Part shown: piece after piece, positions 35,276 through 44,064 of the stretch | How the letters are laid out: the number at the start of each line of letters is the position of its first letter | Position numbering within the stretch: the first letter of the stretch is position 1 | Assembly: GCA_002352285.1 (NCBI GenBank) | Contig: DEIC01000011.1 | Location: 1-64,000, forward strand | Length of the DNA stretch: 64,000 nt | From: Alphaproteobacteria bacterium UBA2784 | GTDB lineage: Bacteria > Pseudomonadota > Alphaproteobacteria > Micropepsales > Micropepsaceae | Direction: 5' to 3' | Made by a program: the position numbers and the translations under genes | The notes under the pieces: model-generated | The model's input: the letters and a program-made list of their open reading frames with translations, nothing else | Told to the model about the DNA's origin: nothing | Database searches by the model: none

Positions 35276-35773
35276 ATGACCCCGGAACTCCTCAGCCTCG
35301 CGGCACGTGCAGGCGCGCTTCTGAAAGCACAAGGCACACGCATTGCCGTTGCTGAAACCTCTTCGGGCGGATTGATCTCGGCCGCCTTGCTGACCGTGCC
35401 GGGCGCAAGTGCATACTTTGCAGGCGGCGCCATTCCCTATTCAGCGCGCGGCGTGCGCGGTGTCATGGGGCTGTCGCTTGATGACATTCGTGCGCAAGGC
35501 ATCCGCTCATCCAGCGAGCCTTATGCACTTCTGCTGGCTGAAACGATCCGCGTGCGCCACGGCGCGAACGTGACGTGGGGATTGGCAGAGACAGGCGCTG
35601 CAGGGCCGTCTGGTAACCCCTATGGCGATCCGGCAGGCCACACTTGTGTGGCCGTTTCCGGCCCGCGTGAAATGGTCAGAACCATCCGCACCGGCAGCAA
35701 TGACCGCGCGGCGAACATGATCGCATTTGCTGCAGCAGCGCTGTTGCTTCTGGAGGAAACGCTGACGGCTTAG
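35276..35773 (+). CDS. CinA C-terminal family protein (nicotinamide-nucleotide amidohydrolase-like)
   Basis: This 165-residue stand-alone CinA_C domain resembles PncC, which deamidates nicotinamide mononucleotide in pyridine-nucleotide recycling. The family motifs are modified: AETSSGGLISAALLTVPGASAYFAGG in place of AES.TGG, and GLAETGAAGPSGNPYGDPAGH in place of the usual GxTGIAGPxG loop. The substitutions at AETSSGG and AETGAAG suggest a subfamily that may differ in substrate. The ATG at 35276 is the first plausible start behind repeat B2. Its stop overlaps the convergent alanine dehydrogenase stop. Confidence 0.82.
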   Translation: MTPELLSLAARAGALLKAQGTRIAVAETSSGGLISAALLTVPGASAYFAGGAIPYSARGVRGVMGLSLDDIRAQGIRSSSEPYALLLAETIRVRHGANVTWGLAETGAAGPSGNPYGDPAGHTCVAVSGPREMVRTIRTGSNDRAANMIAFAAAALLLLEETLTA

Positions 35774-36888
35774 CCCGCCAGCGCATCATCCGCACTGATC
35801 GAAGTAAGATTGAGCGCCTCGGCAACGGCGGCGTAGGTCAGCCTGCCGTGATGCACATTGAGGCCCGCCTTCAGATGCGGGTTCTCGCGGCAGGCGCGCT
35901 TGTAGCCCTTGTCGGCGAGCTGCAGCGTGAAGGGCAGGGTTGCGTTGTTGAGCGCAAACGTCGAGGTGCGCGCAACTGCACCCGGCATGTTCGCCACGCA
36001 GTAATGCACCACATTGTCCACCACATAGGTGGGATGCGCATGCGTCGTCGCCTTGGAGGTTTCCGAGCAGCCGCCCTGATCGATGGCAACATCCACAATC
36101 ACCGAACCCGGCTTCATGTGACGCACCATATTGGCGGTCAGGAGTTTCGGCGCGCTGGCGCCGGGCACCAGAACCGCACCAATCACAAGGTCAGCGCCCA
36201 GCACATGTTCTTCAATCGCATCAAGTGTGGAGAAGATGGTGTTGAGCTTCGCGCCAAACTGCTGGTCGAGTTCGGCAAGGCGCGGCAGCGATTTGTCGAG
36301 CACGGTCACATGCGCCTCAAGTCCCATCGCCATGCGCGCGGCATTGGCGCCGACAACGCCGCCACCGATGATGACGACTTTGGCCGCAGCCACACCCGGC
36401 ACGCCGCCCAGCAGCATGCCACGGCCACCCTGATACATTTCAAGACAATGCGCGCCTGCCTGGATCGACATGCGGCCCGCGACCTCCGACATCGGCGCCA
36501 GCAGCGGCAGGCCGCCGCGCGCGTCCGTCACGGTCTCATAGGCGATGGCAACGCATTTCGATTTGATCAGCGCATGCGTCTGCTCGGGATCCGGCGCCAG
36601 ATGCAGATAGGTGAAAAGCACCTGACCCTCGCGCAGCATCGCGGTTTCAGAGGGCTGCGGCTCCTTCACCTTCACGATCATGTCGGCGCGCGCGAAAACG
36701 GTCTTCGCGTCGGGCACGATTTCAGCGCCTGCCGTGCGATACATGTGATCGGTCAGGCCGATGCCTGCGCCTGCGCCCTCTTGCACGATGACCTTGTGGC
36801 CATGCGCGATCACTTCGCGCACCGAACCCGGCGTCATGCCGACGCGGTATTCGTGGACCTTGATCTCCTTGGGCACACCGAGAAGCAT
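35770..36888 (-). CDS. ald: Alanine dehydrogenase
   Basis: This 372-residue enzyme reversibly deaminates L-alanine to pyruvate and ammonia with NAD. It shows the N-terminal signature [20 protein letters not shown], the substrate-binding Lys/His region, the Rossmann motif [18 protein letters not shown] and a conserved C-terminal catalytic Asp region ([15 protein letters not shown]). The ATG at 36888 follows AGGAG by 6 nt; a TTG two codons upstream is the alternative. The adjacent class III aminotransferase on the same strand may also generate alanine, hinting at a linked nitrogen route. Confidence 0.95.
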   Translation of the reverse strand: MLLGVPKEIKVHEYRVGMTPGSVREVIAHGHKVIVQEGAGAGIGLTDHMYRTAGAEIVPDAKTVFARADMIVKVKEPQPSETAMLREGQVLFTYLHLAPDPEQTHALIKSKCVAIAYETVTDARGGLPLLAPMSEVAGRMSIQAGAHCLEMYQGGRGMLLGGVPGVAAAKVVIIGGGVVGANAARMAMGLEAHVTVLDKSLPRLAELDQQFGAKLNTIFSTLDAIEEHVLGADLVIGAVLVPGASAPKLLTANMVRHMKPGSVIVDVAIDQGGCSETSKATTHAHPTYVVDNVVHYCVANMPGAVARTSTFALNNATLPFTLQLADKGYKRACRENPHLKAGLNVHHGRLTYAAVAEALNLTSISADDALAG

Positions 36889-36948
36889 GGGCAACTCCTG
36901 CTGGAATCCGGATGACGGGGCGAAATCTGGCGCGATGCTTGGCTTAGA

Positions 36949-38292
36949 TCAGGTCAGCCGGTCAAGCGCCCGGCGCAGGCCCGCCACCAGCCGGTCGATT
37001 TCGTCGGGCGATACGATCAGCGGGGGCGAAAATGCCATCGTATCCCCCGCCACGCGCAACATCATGTCTTCCTCGAAGAAGAGAGCCTTCATGGTCTCAA
37101 ACCCGCGTGCAGCCGGAGCGCCCGGGCGCGGCTCAATGTCCACCGCCGCCGCCAGACCCTGATTCCTGATATCGGCGACAAGGGGATGACCCTTGAGCGA
37201 ATGCACAGCTTCCTCGAAATGCGGCTCCAGTTTTCGCGCGCGTTCAAACAATCCCTCATCCCGGTAAAGATCGAGCGTTGCGATCGCAGCATAGGTCGCC
37301 AGCGGATGGCCGGAATAGGTATAGCCGTGGAAGAGTTCGATCACCTGATCGGGCCGCTTGGGATCATCCGAAACAAAGGTCTCATAGATCTGCCGGGAGG
37401 CGATCACGCCGCCCATCGGCACCGCGCCCGAGGTGACACCCTTGGCAAAGGTAATCATGTCCGGGATCACGTCCATGCGCTCGGCGGCGAACGCAGCGCC
37501 CAGACGGCCAAAGCCGGTAATCACCTCATCAAAGATGAGAAGAATGCCGTGCTTTGTACAGATCTCGCGCAGGCGCTTGAGATAGCCCTTGGGCGGCGGC
37601 ACCACGCCGGTTGATCCCGCCATCGGCTCCACGATCACGGCCGCGATGGTTGAGGCATCATGCAGCGTCACCAGCCGCTCCAGCTCATCGGCAAAATGCG
37701 CGCCATACTCGGGTTCGCCTTTCGAGAAGCGCTGATGCTCCCGGTCATAGGTGGTGCGGATGTGATCAACGCCCGGGAGCATCGCGGGCCCGAACATTTT
37801 CCGGTTGTTGAGAATGCCGCCCACCGACATGCCGCCAAAGCCGACGCCGTGATAGCCGCGCTCGCGCCCGATCATGCGGATGCGGGAGCCTTCGCCGCGC
37901 ACACGATGCCAGGCGAGGGCGATTTTCAGCGCCGTATCTGCCGCCTCTGATCCCGAATTGGCAAAGAACACGTGGTCAAGCCCCGGCGGCGCCAATGCGG
38001 CGATGCGGGCAGCGGCTTCAAACGCCGTTGGATGACCGAACTGAAAGCCCGGGGCGTAATCAAGCTCGGCAGCCGCGCGCGCGATGGCATCGGCAATCGG
38101 CTTTCGGCAATGGCCCGCATTGGCGCACCACAGGCCCGCCGCGCCATCAAGAATTTTGCGGCCTTTGGTGTCGAAATAGTACATGCCTTCGGCGCGTGCG
38201 ATCATGCGCGGGTTGCGCTTGAACTCGCGGTTGGGCGTGAACGGCATCCAATAGGCGTCAAGCGCATTGGTGCTGCGGGCAGGGCTTGTCAT
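36949..38292 (-). CDS. Omega-amino acid--pyruvate aminotransferase (class III)
   Basis: This 447-residue PLP aminotransferase has the subgroup start AYWMPFTPNREFKRNPRMI, typical of omega-amino acid:pyruvate transaminases. Other motifs are FFANSGSEAADTALKIA, the PLP-binding IFDEVITGFGRLGAAFAAE and the lysine in ITFAKGVTSGAVPMGG. Likely donors are beta-alanine, taurine or 4-aminobutyrate, with pyruvate as acceptor giving alanine. The alanine dehydrogenase 60 bp downstream could regenerate pyruvate, so the two may act as a coupled deamination pair. Exact donor specificity is not readable. Confidence 0.92.
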   Translation of the reverse strand: MTSPARSTNALDAYWMPFTPNREFKRNPRMIARAEGMYYFDTKGRKILDGAAGLWCANAGHCRKPIADAIARAAAELDYAPGFQFGHPTAFEAAARIAALAPPGLDHVFFANSGSEAADTALKIALAWHRVRGEGSRIRMIGRERGYHGVGFGGMSVGGILNNRKMFGPAMLPGVDHIRTTYDREHQRFSKGEPEYGAHFADELERLVTLHDASTIAAVIVEPMAGSTGVVPPPKGYLKRLREICTKHGILLIFDEVITGFGRLGAAFAAERMDVIPDMITFAKGVTSGAVPMGGVIASRQIYETFVSDDPKRPDQVIELFHGYTYSGHPLATYAAIATLDLYRDEGLFERARKLEPHFEEAVHSLKGHPLVADIRNQGLAAAVDIEPRPGAPAARGFETMKALFFEEDMMLRVAGDTMAFSPPLIVSPDEIDRLVAGLRRALDRLT

Positions 38293-38389
38293 GGCGCAGG
38301 TCTCTGGCAGTGTGCAAAGGATCGTGGAAGCCTAGACCATCGGCACGCATGTTGCGAAGCGGCAAACGGCAGGACGCGAAGGGGGGGCG

Positions 38390-39259
38390 ATGAGTGACGC
38401 AGGCGAAAGGCTGAAAGCGCTGCTGGCCAAAGGTTGCGTCACCGCGCCCGGCGCCTATGACGGCCTGTCGGCGCGGCTCGCGGCCCAGGCCGGATTTGAG
38501 GCGGTCTATATGACCGGCTTTGGCGTCGCCGGATCGCTGCTGGGCAAGCCCGACATCGGCCTTGTCAGCGCCAGCGAGATGATGGAGCGCGTCTGCGTGC
38601 TGGCCGAAGCCGCATCGCCTGCACTGCTGATTGCGGACGGCGACAATGGTCATGGCGGCGTGCTCAACGTCGCCGAACTTGTGCGGTCCTACGAGGCATC
38701 GGGTGCAGCAGCGATCCAGATCGAAGATCAGGTAATCCCCAAACGCTGCGGTCATATGGAAGGCAAGGAACTTGTGCCGGTTGCCGAGGCCGCCGCAAAA
38801 ATCCGCGCGGCATGTGCGGCGCGACGCTCGTCCCACTTCCAGATCATTGCGCGGACGGATGCGCGTGCGGTGGAGGGGTTCGAGGCAGCGCTGGTGCGCG
38901 CCCGCGCCTATCGCAAGGCGGGCGCCGACATCATCTTTGTCGAGGCGCCGCGCGGCATCGACGAATTGCGCGCAATTGTGGATGCATTTCCCGGCGTGCC
39001 GCTGATGGCCAACATGGTCGAAGACGGCAAAACGCCGATGCTGTCAGCAGGCCAGCTGGCCGCGATGGGCTATCGTCTCGTGATCTTTCCGGTTTCAGCC
39101 CTGTTGCGCGCAGCGCAGGCGCTCGCCGACACCTATGCCGAGATCAGATCAGAGGGCCGGCCGCATGAAGAAGCGCCGCGCTTCACCTTTGATGGCTACA
39201 ACGCCGCACTTGGCCTGCGCGAACTTCTGGCACAGGCGAAGAAGTTTGAGGGGGAATAA
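38390..39259 (+). CDS. Isocitrate lyase/PEP mutase superfamily lyase (methylisocitrate lyase-like)
   Basis: This 289-residue TIM-barrel enzyme has the superfamily catalytic loop PKRCGHMEGKELV with its Cys-Gly-His, indicating a C-C bond lyase (a mutase would lack this Cys). It also has ADGDNGHGG for magnesium binding and IARTDARAVEGFEAALVRARAY. Plausible substrates are methylisocitrate or related 2-hydroxy-acids such as oxaloacetate or dimethylmalate. No methylcitrate synthase is nearby, so the assignment is to the family. Repeat B3 begins 22 bp behind the stop. It is divergent from the class III aminotransferase. Confidence 0.88.
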   Translation: MSDAGERLKALLAKGCVTAPGAYDGLSARLAAQAGFEAVYMTGFGVAGSLLGKPDIGLVSASEMMERVCVLAEAASPALLIADGDNGHGGVLNVAELVRSYEASGAAAIQIEDQVIPKRCGHMEGKELVPVAEAAAKIRAACAARRSSHFQIIARTDARAVEGFEAALVRARAYRKAGADIIFVEAPRGIDELRAIVDAFPGVPLMANMVEDGKTPMLSAGQLAAMGYRLVIFPVSALLRAAQALADTYAEIRSEGRPHEEAPRFTFDGYNAALGLRELLAQAKKFEGE

Positions 39260-39281
39260 TCAACAACTGACTTTCCCTTGC

Positions 39282-39434
39282 GCCTCCGCGCGCGCGATCA
39301 CGCGCGGGGGAGGCCAGCGATGCGCTTGCATCGCGGGTGGGGGAAATCGGCAGACAACATGGGCCCCCACCCGGATTTGAGTTCGCATCGCTCACTCAAA
39401 TCCGACCTCCCCCGCAAGAAATTACGGAGGAGGT
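39282..39434. repeat. Composite palindromic repeat, family B, copy 3
   Basis: GCCTCCGC...GGAGGAGGT frames the element. The left inner half carries GCGATGCGCTTGCATCGC. The right inner half carries GGATTTGAG...CTCAAATCC, a different sequence that still pairs perfectly. The halves are joined by GGGTGGGGG and CCCCCACCC. It is placed directly behind the lyase gene. Confidence 0.88.
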
Positions 39435-39499
39435 GGAAGAGATGGCCGAAACCGAAAGTCTCCCCGAGGGGAGAGGAAACGAGCTAGTGACGTTTGCCC

Positions 39500-39964
39500 T
39501 CAATGATACCGCACGTAGCGGATCAGATGGCGGCTGCCTTTGACGATGTAGGTATTGCCATTGCGCTTGTAGCACATGGTGGCGCCAATCAGCGCGGGGC
39601 GGCCGCGGTGATAGCCATACTTCGACACGGGGATGCATTCGCGCCCGTGGCGATAGCGGCGATGATGCCGGTCCCAGTTGAAGTAGGTGGGTTCCGCATA
39701 CCAGTGACCGAACCAGCGGTCGGCATGATCCCAGCGCGAGTGGCGGTCCCAGCGGTCGCGGCGGTGATAATTGTGACGGTTGTGCCGCCAGTAATCATCG
39801 TGGCCGCTGTCGATATAGATGCCGAACTCATCCGGCCCGATATAGATGGCAAAGTTGCCGTCGTCGTGGCGGTCGTGATGGCCACGCCGCGCTTCGGCCT
39901 CGCCGGCAACGGTGCCCACCGCCATCATCAGGCCAAGGGCAAGGGCTGCAATAATCCGTGTCAT
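39500..39964 (-). CDS. Secreted His/Arg/Tyr/Trp-rich protein
   Basis: The 154-residue precursor has a signal peptide (IIAALALGLMMAVGTVA) and a highly polar mature chain rich in His, Arg, Asp, Tyr and Trp (HDRHDDG, DDYWRHNRHNYHRRDRWDRH, WFGHWYAEPTYFNW). It ends in a more ordered C-terminal part with two Cys (GRECIPVSKYGYHRGRPALIG and TMCYKRNGNTYIVKG). The composition suggests metal binding or a surface or cell-wall adhesive role, but I recognise no family. Coding reality rests on the signal peptide and consistent frame. Transcription runs toward repeat B3. Confidence 0.7.
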   Translation of the reverse strand: MTRIIAALALGLMMAVGTVAGEAEARRGHHDRHDDGNFAIYIGPDEFGIYIDSGHDDYWRHNRHNYHRRDRWDRHSRWDHADRWFGHWYAEPTYFNWDRHHRRYRHGRECIPVSKYGYHRGRPALIGATMCYKRNGNTYIVKGSRHLIRYVRYH

Positions 39965-40054
39965 GGTTGTCTCCCTTCTGGACGGGGGTCAGAAAGCCCG
40001 TTGGGCAGCGCAACGCCGCGCGACCCGCAAGGTTAACCATTAGGGAATCGGGAG

Positions 40055-40084
40055 CCTGAACCTCACCTGAACGGATGGTTCAGG
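40055..40084. promoter_or_regulatory. Inverted repeat CCTGAACC/GGTTCAGG between two leftward genes
   Basis: CCTGAACC (40055-40062) and GGTTCAGG (40077-40084) pair perfectly. Additional CCTGAAC and GTTCAG half-sites flank them (40066 and about 40092). It lies in the gap between the hydrolase stop at 40093 and the secreted-protein start at 39964. It may be a terminator stem without a T-run, or an operator. Function is unassigned. Confidence 0.4.
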
Positions 40085-40092
40085 GTCGGCGT

Positions 40093-41160
40093 TCAGCCAA
40101 AACAGGCGACAGCCGCGCGCATGAAATCGCGCACGGGATCGCGGAAATCGCCGATGGAGTCGCCATGACGCACAACGATCAGATCAAGCCGCGGCACACA
40201 GACAATGTACTGGCCGCCATAACCATTGGCGCTGAATGAGCCCGGCCCGCCAAGGCCCAGCCACCAATGCGCGCCATAGCCCATGGGCTCGCTCTCGGGC
40301 ACCCAGGGCGTGGGCGTGCGCGCATCATCGACCCATTGACGGTCAAGAAGCTGTGCACCGTTCCAGACGCCGCCACGCAGATAGAGCAGGCCAAAGCGCG
40401 CAAAATCGCGCGCCGTCATGAAGCAATAGGACGAGCCGATGAATGTGCCCGCCGCATCGAATTTGGGAACGGCGCTGGTAATCCCCAAAGGCTTGAAAAG
40501 GAGCCGCGCCATGAAGTCGCGCATGCCTGCCTCGCCACCGCCCACAAACTGACCGATCGCGCGCGCCAGAATGTTTGACGTGCCGCTGGCATAATTGAAA
40601 TGCGTGTTGGGCGCATGGATCAGCGGCAGTGAAGCGGCATAGCGCGCCACATCTTCCTTGCCCGATCCGAACAGCATTTCGATGACGTCAGACTTGTTGC
40701 CCTGGACATATTCCTCGACAAACTCAAGCCCGCTCGACATGCGCAACAACTGCGCCCAGGTAAGCGAACGCCGCGGATCACCCGGCTCTTGCCACTCCGG
40801 CGCATCAATCGGCGCGTTGATGTCGAGCTTGCCCTCCGCCCACAGAAACCCGGCCAGAGCCTGTGTGATGCTCTTGGCCATCGACCATGAGGGAAAGGTT
40901 GATTGCGCCGTCCATGGACCGCCCGCATAGCGCTCCAGGACCAGACGCCCGTGCTGGATCGCAAGAAATGCGTGCGTCTCGGAAAGACGCGCGCGTCCCG
41001 CATCCGAGAACGCGTCATCAAGCAGCGCGTGAAGCCGTTTTGTGTCGGTGCCGGCCGAAGGGGATCCGGTGGGCCAGTCTGCGCCCGGCCATGCCGTGCC
41101 CTGGGGCTGGGTCGGCAAAGGCGGCAATGCGCAAGCCGGGACGCTCGCAGAAAGGCTCAT
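40093..41160 (-). CDS. Class C beta-lactamase-fold serine hydrolase
   Basis: This 355-residue penicillin-binding-fold hydrolase has the SxxK nucleophile motif in FPSWSMAKSITQALAG, YAS in HFNYASGTSN replacing YxN, and a C-terminal strand GYGGQYIVCVP near the KTG position. The last motif lacks the usual Lys, so beta-lactam or peptidoglycan activity is doubtful and esterase or amidase activity is more likely. The start MSLSASVPACALPPL reads as a possible signal or lipoprotein-like segment, giving a periplasmic location if cleaved. It lies 8 bp behind the Crp/Fnr regulator gene and is probably cotranscribed. Confidence 0.87.
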   Translation of the reverse strand: MSLSASVPACALPPLPTQPQGTAWPGADWPTGSPSAGTDTKRLHALLDDAFSDAGRARLSETHAFLAIQHGRLVLERYAGGPWTAQSTFPSWSMAKSITQALAGFLWAEGKLDINAPIDAPEWQEPGDPRRSLTWAQLLRMSSGLEFVEEYVQGNKSDVIEMLFGSGKEDVARYAASLPLIHAPNTHFNYASGTSNILARAIGQFVGGGEAGMRDFMARLLFKPLGITSAVPKFDAAGTFIGSSYCFMTARDFARFGLLYLRGGVWNGAQLLDRQWVDDARTPTPWVPESEPMGYGAHWWLGLGGPGSFSANGYGGQYIVCVPRLDLIVVRHGDSIGDFRDPVRDFMRAAVACFG

Positions 41161-41168
41161 CGTCGTGC

Positions 41169-41984
41169 TCAGCCGTTGGCAGCGGCCCGCTCGGGTTCAG
41201 CCGGGCCGTCGCCCGCGCGCTCGCACAGTTTCTCAAGCTTGGCGACCTGGCGGATATAGAGCGTCTTCGACTTGCGCTCGACAATGCCATCCGACTGAAG
41301 CTGCGAGAGCACGCGCGCCACCGTTTCGCGCGTGGTGGAGGCAAGGGCCGCAATCTGCGCCTGCGTCGGCAACGGATAGATGATCCACGAGCCGTTGCGC
41401 ACCGGATCAGGCCGCTTGAGCTTGAGCAGCTCCAGATAGACGCGCTGATAGGCCGACAGCGTGGCCAGGTCGAGAATGCGCTGATCGCACGAGCGGATGA
41501 TGCGCGTCAGCTTTTCCATGACCGCAAAGGCAACGCGCGCGTCAGACAAGAGCACATCGCGGAACGTCGTCTGCGGCAGGATGGCGAGCTTGCACTCGTC
41601 AATCGCCACAACGCTGGCCGAGCGCGCGCCGCCATCAATCGCCGACAACTCGCCGAAGAACGAACCGGCGGAAGCCGTCGCGTAGGCAACTTCGCGGCCA
41701 CCCGTTGAATAGTTGACGATGCGCACCTGACCCGACAGCACGAAGAACACATCCGTTGTGCGGCTGTCGCGGCTCATCAACTCTTCTTCCGGTTCCGCAT
41801 GGCGGATGACGGCACTTTTTTCGATCAGCATCTTCACCGCCGGAGACACGTTGGCGAAGAGCGGGAAGTTGGCGAGCGAGATGGCAGGCGCGGCCGGGAC
41901 CTCCTGCGGCACCACGCCCACCATCGGGCGCGCATGCGCAAGCTGCTCGTTGTTTGTGATATCGTTCACAGTCATAATCCCCAT
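41169..41984 (-). CDS. Crp/Fnr family transcription regulator
   Basis: This 271-residue regulator has an N-terminal cyclic-nucleotide-binding fold (FFVLSGQVRIVNYSTGGREVAYATASAGSFFGELSAIDGGARSA) and a C-terminal winged HTH with LPTQAQIAALASTTRETVARVLSQLQSDGIV as recognition region. It lacks the N-terminal cysteine cluster of oxygen-sensing FNR, so it is closer to CRP-type cAMP or redox sensors. The start at 41984 (MGIMTV) has an alternative ATG three codons later. A near-consensus CRP operator (42085-42104) lies about 110 bp upstream, suggesting autoregulation. Confidence 0.9.
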   Translation of the reverse strand: MGIMTVNDITNNEQLAHARPMVGVVPQEVPAAPAISLANFPLFANVSPAVKMLIEKSAVIRHAEPEEELMSRDSRTTDVFFVLSGQVRIVNYSTGGREVAYATASAGSFFGELSAIDGGARSASVVAIDECKLAILPQTTFRDVLLSDARVAFAVMEKLTRIIRSCDQRILDLATLSAYQRVYLELLKLKRPDPVRNGSWIIYPLPTQAQIAALASTTRETVARVLSQLQSDGIVERKSKTLYIRQVAKLEKLCERAGDGPAEPERAAANG

Positions 41985-42084
41985 TGTACACCCGTTACAA
42001 AGACTGCTTCGCCGGAACTTCGTTGGAATTGCTGGCGAAGCAGCCAACCCAACGCGGGCATCCTCCCACTTTCGCGAGTGTCAC

Positions 42085-42104
42085 AATGTGACGAAAATCA
42101 CATT
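42085..42104. promoter_or_regulatory. CRP-type operator upstream of the Crp/Fnr gene
   Basis: AATGTGA (42085-42091) and TCACATT (42098-42104) are perfect 7-bp arms around a 6-bp spacer, containing the TGTGA-N6-TCACA consensus exactly. It lies 101 bp or more upstream of the Crp/Fnr start and is therefore a candidate autoregulatory site. The gap to the SDR stop at 42204 holds no other gene. Confidence 0.6.
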
Positions 42105-42203
42105 ACCTGATAACATGGACCGGCGCAAGAACTTGCCCCACACCGGCCCTAACACCTTGAATCGGCAGCGCACTCGGTCTGCCGCCGCCGCCAATAACCC
42201 CAA

Positions 42204-42977
42204 TCAGGAAATGGTCTGGCCGCCGTCGGCGACAAGGGCCTGGCCCGTCATGAAGGCACCCGCCCGTGAAGCGAGCATGACAGCAAGCCCTGCAATCTCA
42301 TCGGGCTCGCCAATGCGCTTCAAGGGTGCGGTATCGGTCGCGCGCTTCAGAATGTCGGGGTTCTCCCACAGATAGCGCGCAAAGTCGGTGCGGATGAGGC
42401 CCGGCGCAATCGCATTCGCCCGGATGTTATAGGGGCCGTATTCAACCGCGATATTGCGCGCGAGCTGGAAGTCCGCCGCTTTGGAGATGCAGTAGGCGCC
42501 CAGAATGGGTGAACCCCGAAGGCCGCCAATCGACGACACGATGATGATCGCGCCATCTTTGCGCGCCTTCATCTCCGGGATCACCATATTGGCGAGCCAA
42601 ACATTTGAACGCACATTCGACGCCATGATCTTGTCGAACGCATCGTCCGGGCAATCGGCCATGGAGCCTGCGTAAGGGTTGACCGCTGCGTTGCACACCA
42701 GCACGTCGATCTTGCCGAAATGCGCGCGCGTCTTGTCCACCAGCGCCTGCAGCTGATCCTTGTGCGAGATGTTGCAGGGGATCGTGACCGCGTGACCAGG
42801 ATATCTGGCATTGATCGCCGCCGTCACCGCATCGCAGGCGTCTGCCTTGCGGCTGGAAACGACGACTTTGGCGCCATGCTGGGCCATGCGCTCAACAATC
42901 GACTTGCCGATGCCGCGCGATGAACCGGTGACAAGCGCCACCTTGCCCGTAAGGTCGAAAAGCGAATTCTCGTTCAT
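42204..42977 (-). CDS. Short-chain dehydrogenase/reductase
   Basis: This 257-residue classical SDR oxidises or reduces an alcohol or ketone with NAD(P). Motifs are VTGSSRGIGKSI for nucleotide binding, VCNAAVNPY (NNAG position), the Ser in IIIVSSIGG, the catalytic YCISKAA (YxxxK) and GLIRTDFAR. The length is typical of the family. The ATG at 42977 is preferred with AAAGG upstream; the longer in-frame extension to 43331 lacks domain content. It lies upstream of the Crp/Fnr-controlled region but is separated from it by about 220 bp. No substrate is inferred. Confidence 0.9.
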   Translation of the reverse strand: MNENSLFDLTGKVALVTGSSRGIGKSIVERMAQHGAKVVVSSRKADACDAVTAAINARYPGHAVTIPCNISHKDQLQALVDKTRAHFGKIDVLVCNAAVNPYAGSMADCPDDAFDKIMASNVRSNVWLANMVIPEMKARKDGAIIIVSSIGGLRGSPILGAYCISKAADFQLARNIAVEYGPYNIRANAIAPGLIRTDFARYLWENPDILKRATDTAPLKRIGEPDEIAGLAVMLASRAGAFMTGQALVADGGQTIS

Positions 42978-43134
42978 GTGGGGCCTTTCCCGGGATTTTG
43001 TGACTGGCCGGCGTTGGCAGGCCATCGCGTCAATGTGGTAGAATGGCCTGATTATAGCGGTGGCAAGCGCCCATCTGGCAACTGCCCCCGCAAGGCTTTT
43101 CACGAACGGCATTCTGTCAGAGAGGATCCCCCCA

Positions 43135-43815
43135 ATGACCACCCTTTCCCGCAAGCTCATCGTGACCGCAACCTCGGCCGCCTTCCTGCTGGCCGCTTGC
43201 ACTACAAAGAACCCGTACACGGGCGAGGAAGAGACCTCGAACACCACGCGCGGCGCACTCATCGGCGCACTCGGCGGCGCCCTCGTCGGCGCGCTGACGA
43301 ACACGTCAAGCGGCAAGCAGTCGGCGCGCAATGCCCTGATCGGGGCCGGAATCGGGGCGCTGGCGGGCGGCGCCGTCGGCTATTACATGGACGAGCAGGA
43401 AGCCAAGCTGCGCGAGCGCCTGCGCAATGCGGGCGTCAGCGTCACGCGCAACGGCGACAACATCATCCTCAACATGGAAAATGCGATCCTGTTCGAGCTT
43501 GGTTCATCCGAGCTCAGCCGCGAGGCGCGCGAGATCATCCGCTCGGTCTCCTTTGTGCTCAACGAATATGACCAGACGATTGTCGAGGTCTCGGGCTTTA
43601 CCGACACAACCGGCACGGAAGAGTTCAACCAGAACCTGTCAGAAGAGCGCGCCGCGGCAGTGGCCGAGCGCCTGATCCGCTTTGAAGTGATGCCCCAGCG
43701 GCTCATCGTGCGCGGTTATGGCGAAACGCGCCTGAAAATCCGCACGCGCGACGGCGTGGACGAGCCCCGCAACCGTCGCGTCGAGATCGAGATTTCGCCG
43801 CTGACGATGAACTGA
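43135..43815 (+). CDS. OmpA-family peptidoglycan-associated lipoprotein
   Basis: The 226-residue lipoprotein precursor has the lipobox LLAAC (residues 19-23). A glycine-zipper segment (ALIGALGGALVGALT, GIGALAGGAVGYY) follows, then a C-terminal OmpA domain from residue 105 with VEVSGFTDTTGTEEFNQNLSEERAAAVAE and the peptidoglycan-contact NRRVEIEI. It should anchor the outer membrane or a complex to peptidoglycan. Such glycine-zipper plus OmpA proteins resemble YiaD-type lipoproteins. The ATG at 43135 is set by the signal peptide. Repeat B4 starts 24 bp behind its stop. Confidence 0.92.
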   Translation: MTTLSRKLIVTATSAAFLLAACTTKNPYTGEEETSNTTRGALIGALGGALVGALTNTSSGKQSARNALIGAGIGALAGGAVGYYMDEQEAKLRERLRNAGVSVTRNGDNIILNMENAILFELGSSELSREAREIIRSVSFVLNEYDQTIVEVSGFTDTTGTEEFNQNLSEERAAAVAERLIRFEVMPQRLIVRGYGETRLKIRTRDGVDEPRNRRVEIEISPLTMN

Positions 43816-43839
43816 GGATAGGGGCGCGCACAACCTTTC

Positions 43840-43978
43840 GCCTCCGCCCGCGTGGTTTCACGCGGGGGAGGCCAGCGATGCGCTTGCATCGCGGGTGGGG
43901 GAACGGGTTCCGAAGAAATGCCCCCACCCGGATCGCAAAGGCGATCCGACCTCCCCCGCAATGAATTGCGGAGGAGGT
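43840..43978. repeat. Composite palindromic repeat, family B, copy 4
   Basis: GCCTCCGC...GGAGGAGGT frames it. The left inner half is GCGATGCGCTTGCATCGC and the right inner half is GGATCGCAAAGGCGATCC, joined by GGGTGGGGG and CCCCCACCC. It follows the OmpA-like lipoprotein gene and precedes a TPR gene by 86 bp. Confidence 0.88.
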
Positions 43979-44064
43979 GCAGGCAAGGTGTATAAATCCA
44001 AGCACAGTCGGCACACCCCCCACCCCGCCCATATATTGCCGCAATGCGCGGATGAGGTTCGGCC

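Noticed and set aside
35848..36915. A 355-codon frame antisense to alanine dehydrogenase
   Set aside because: Composition is Arg/His-rich and typical of antisense frames in GC-rich DNA; alanine dehydrogenase on the other strand is certain.
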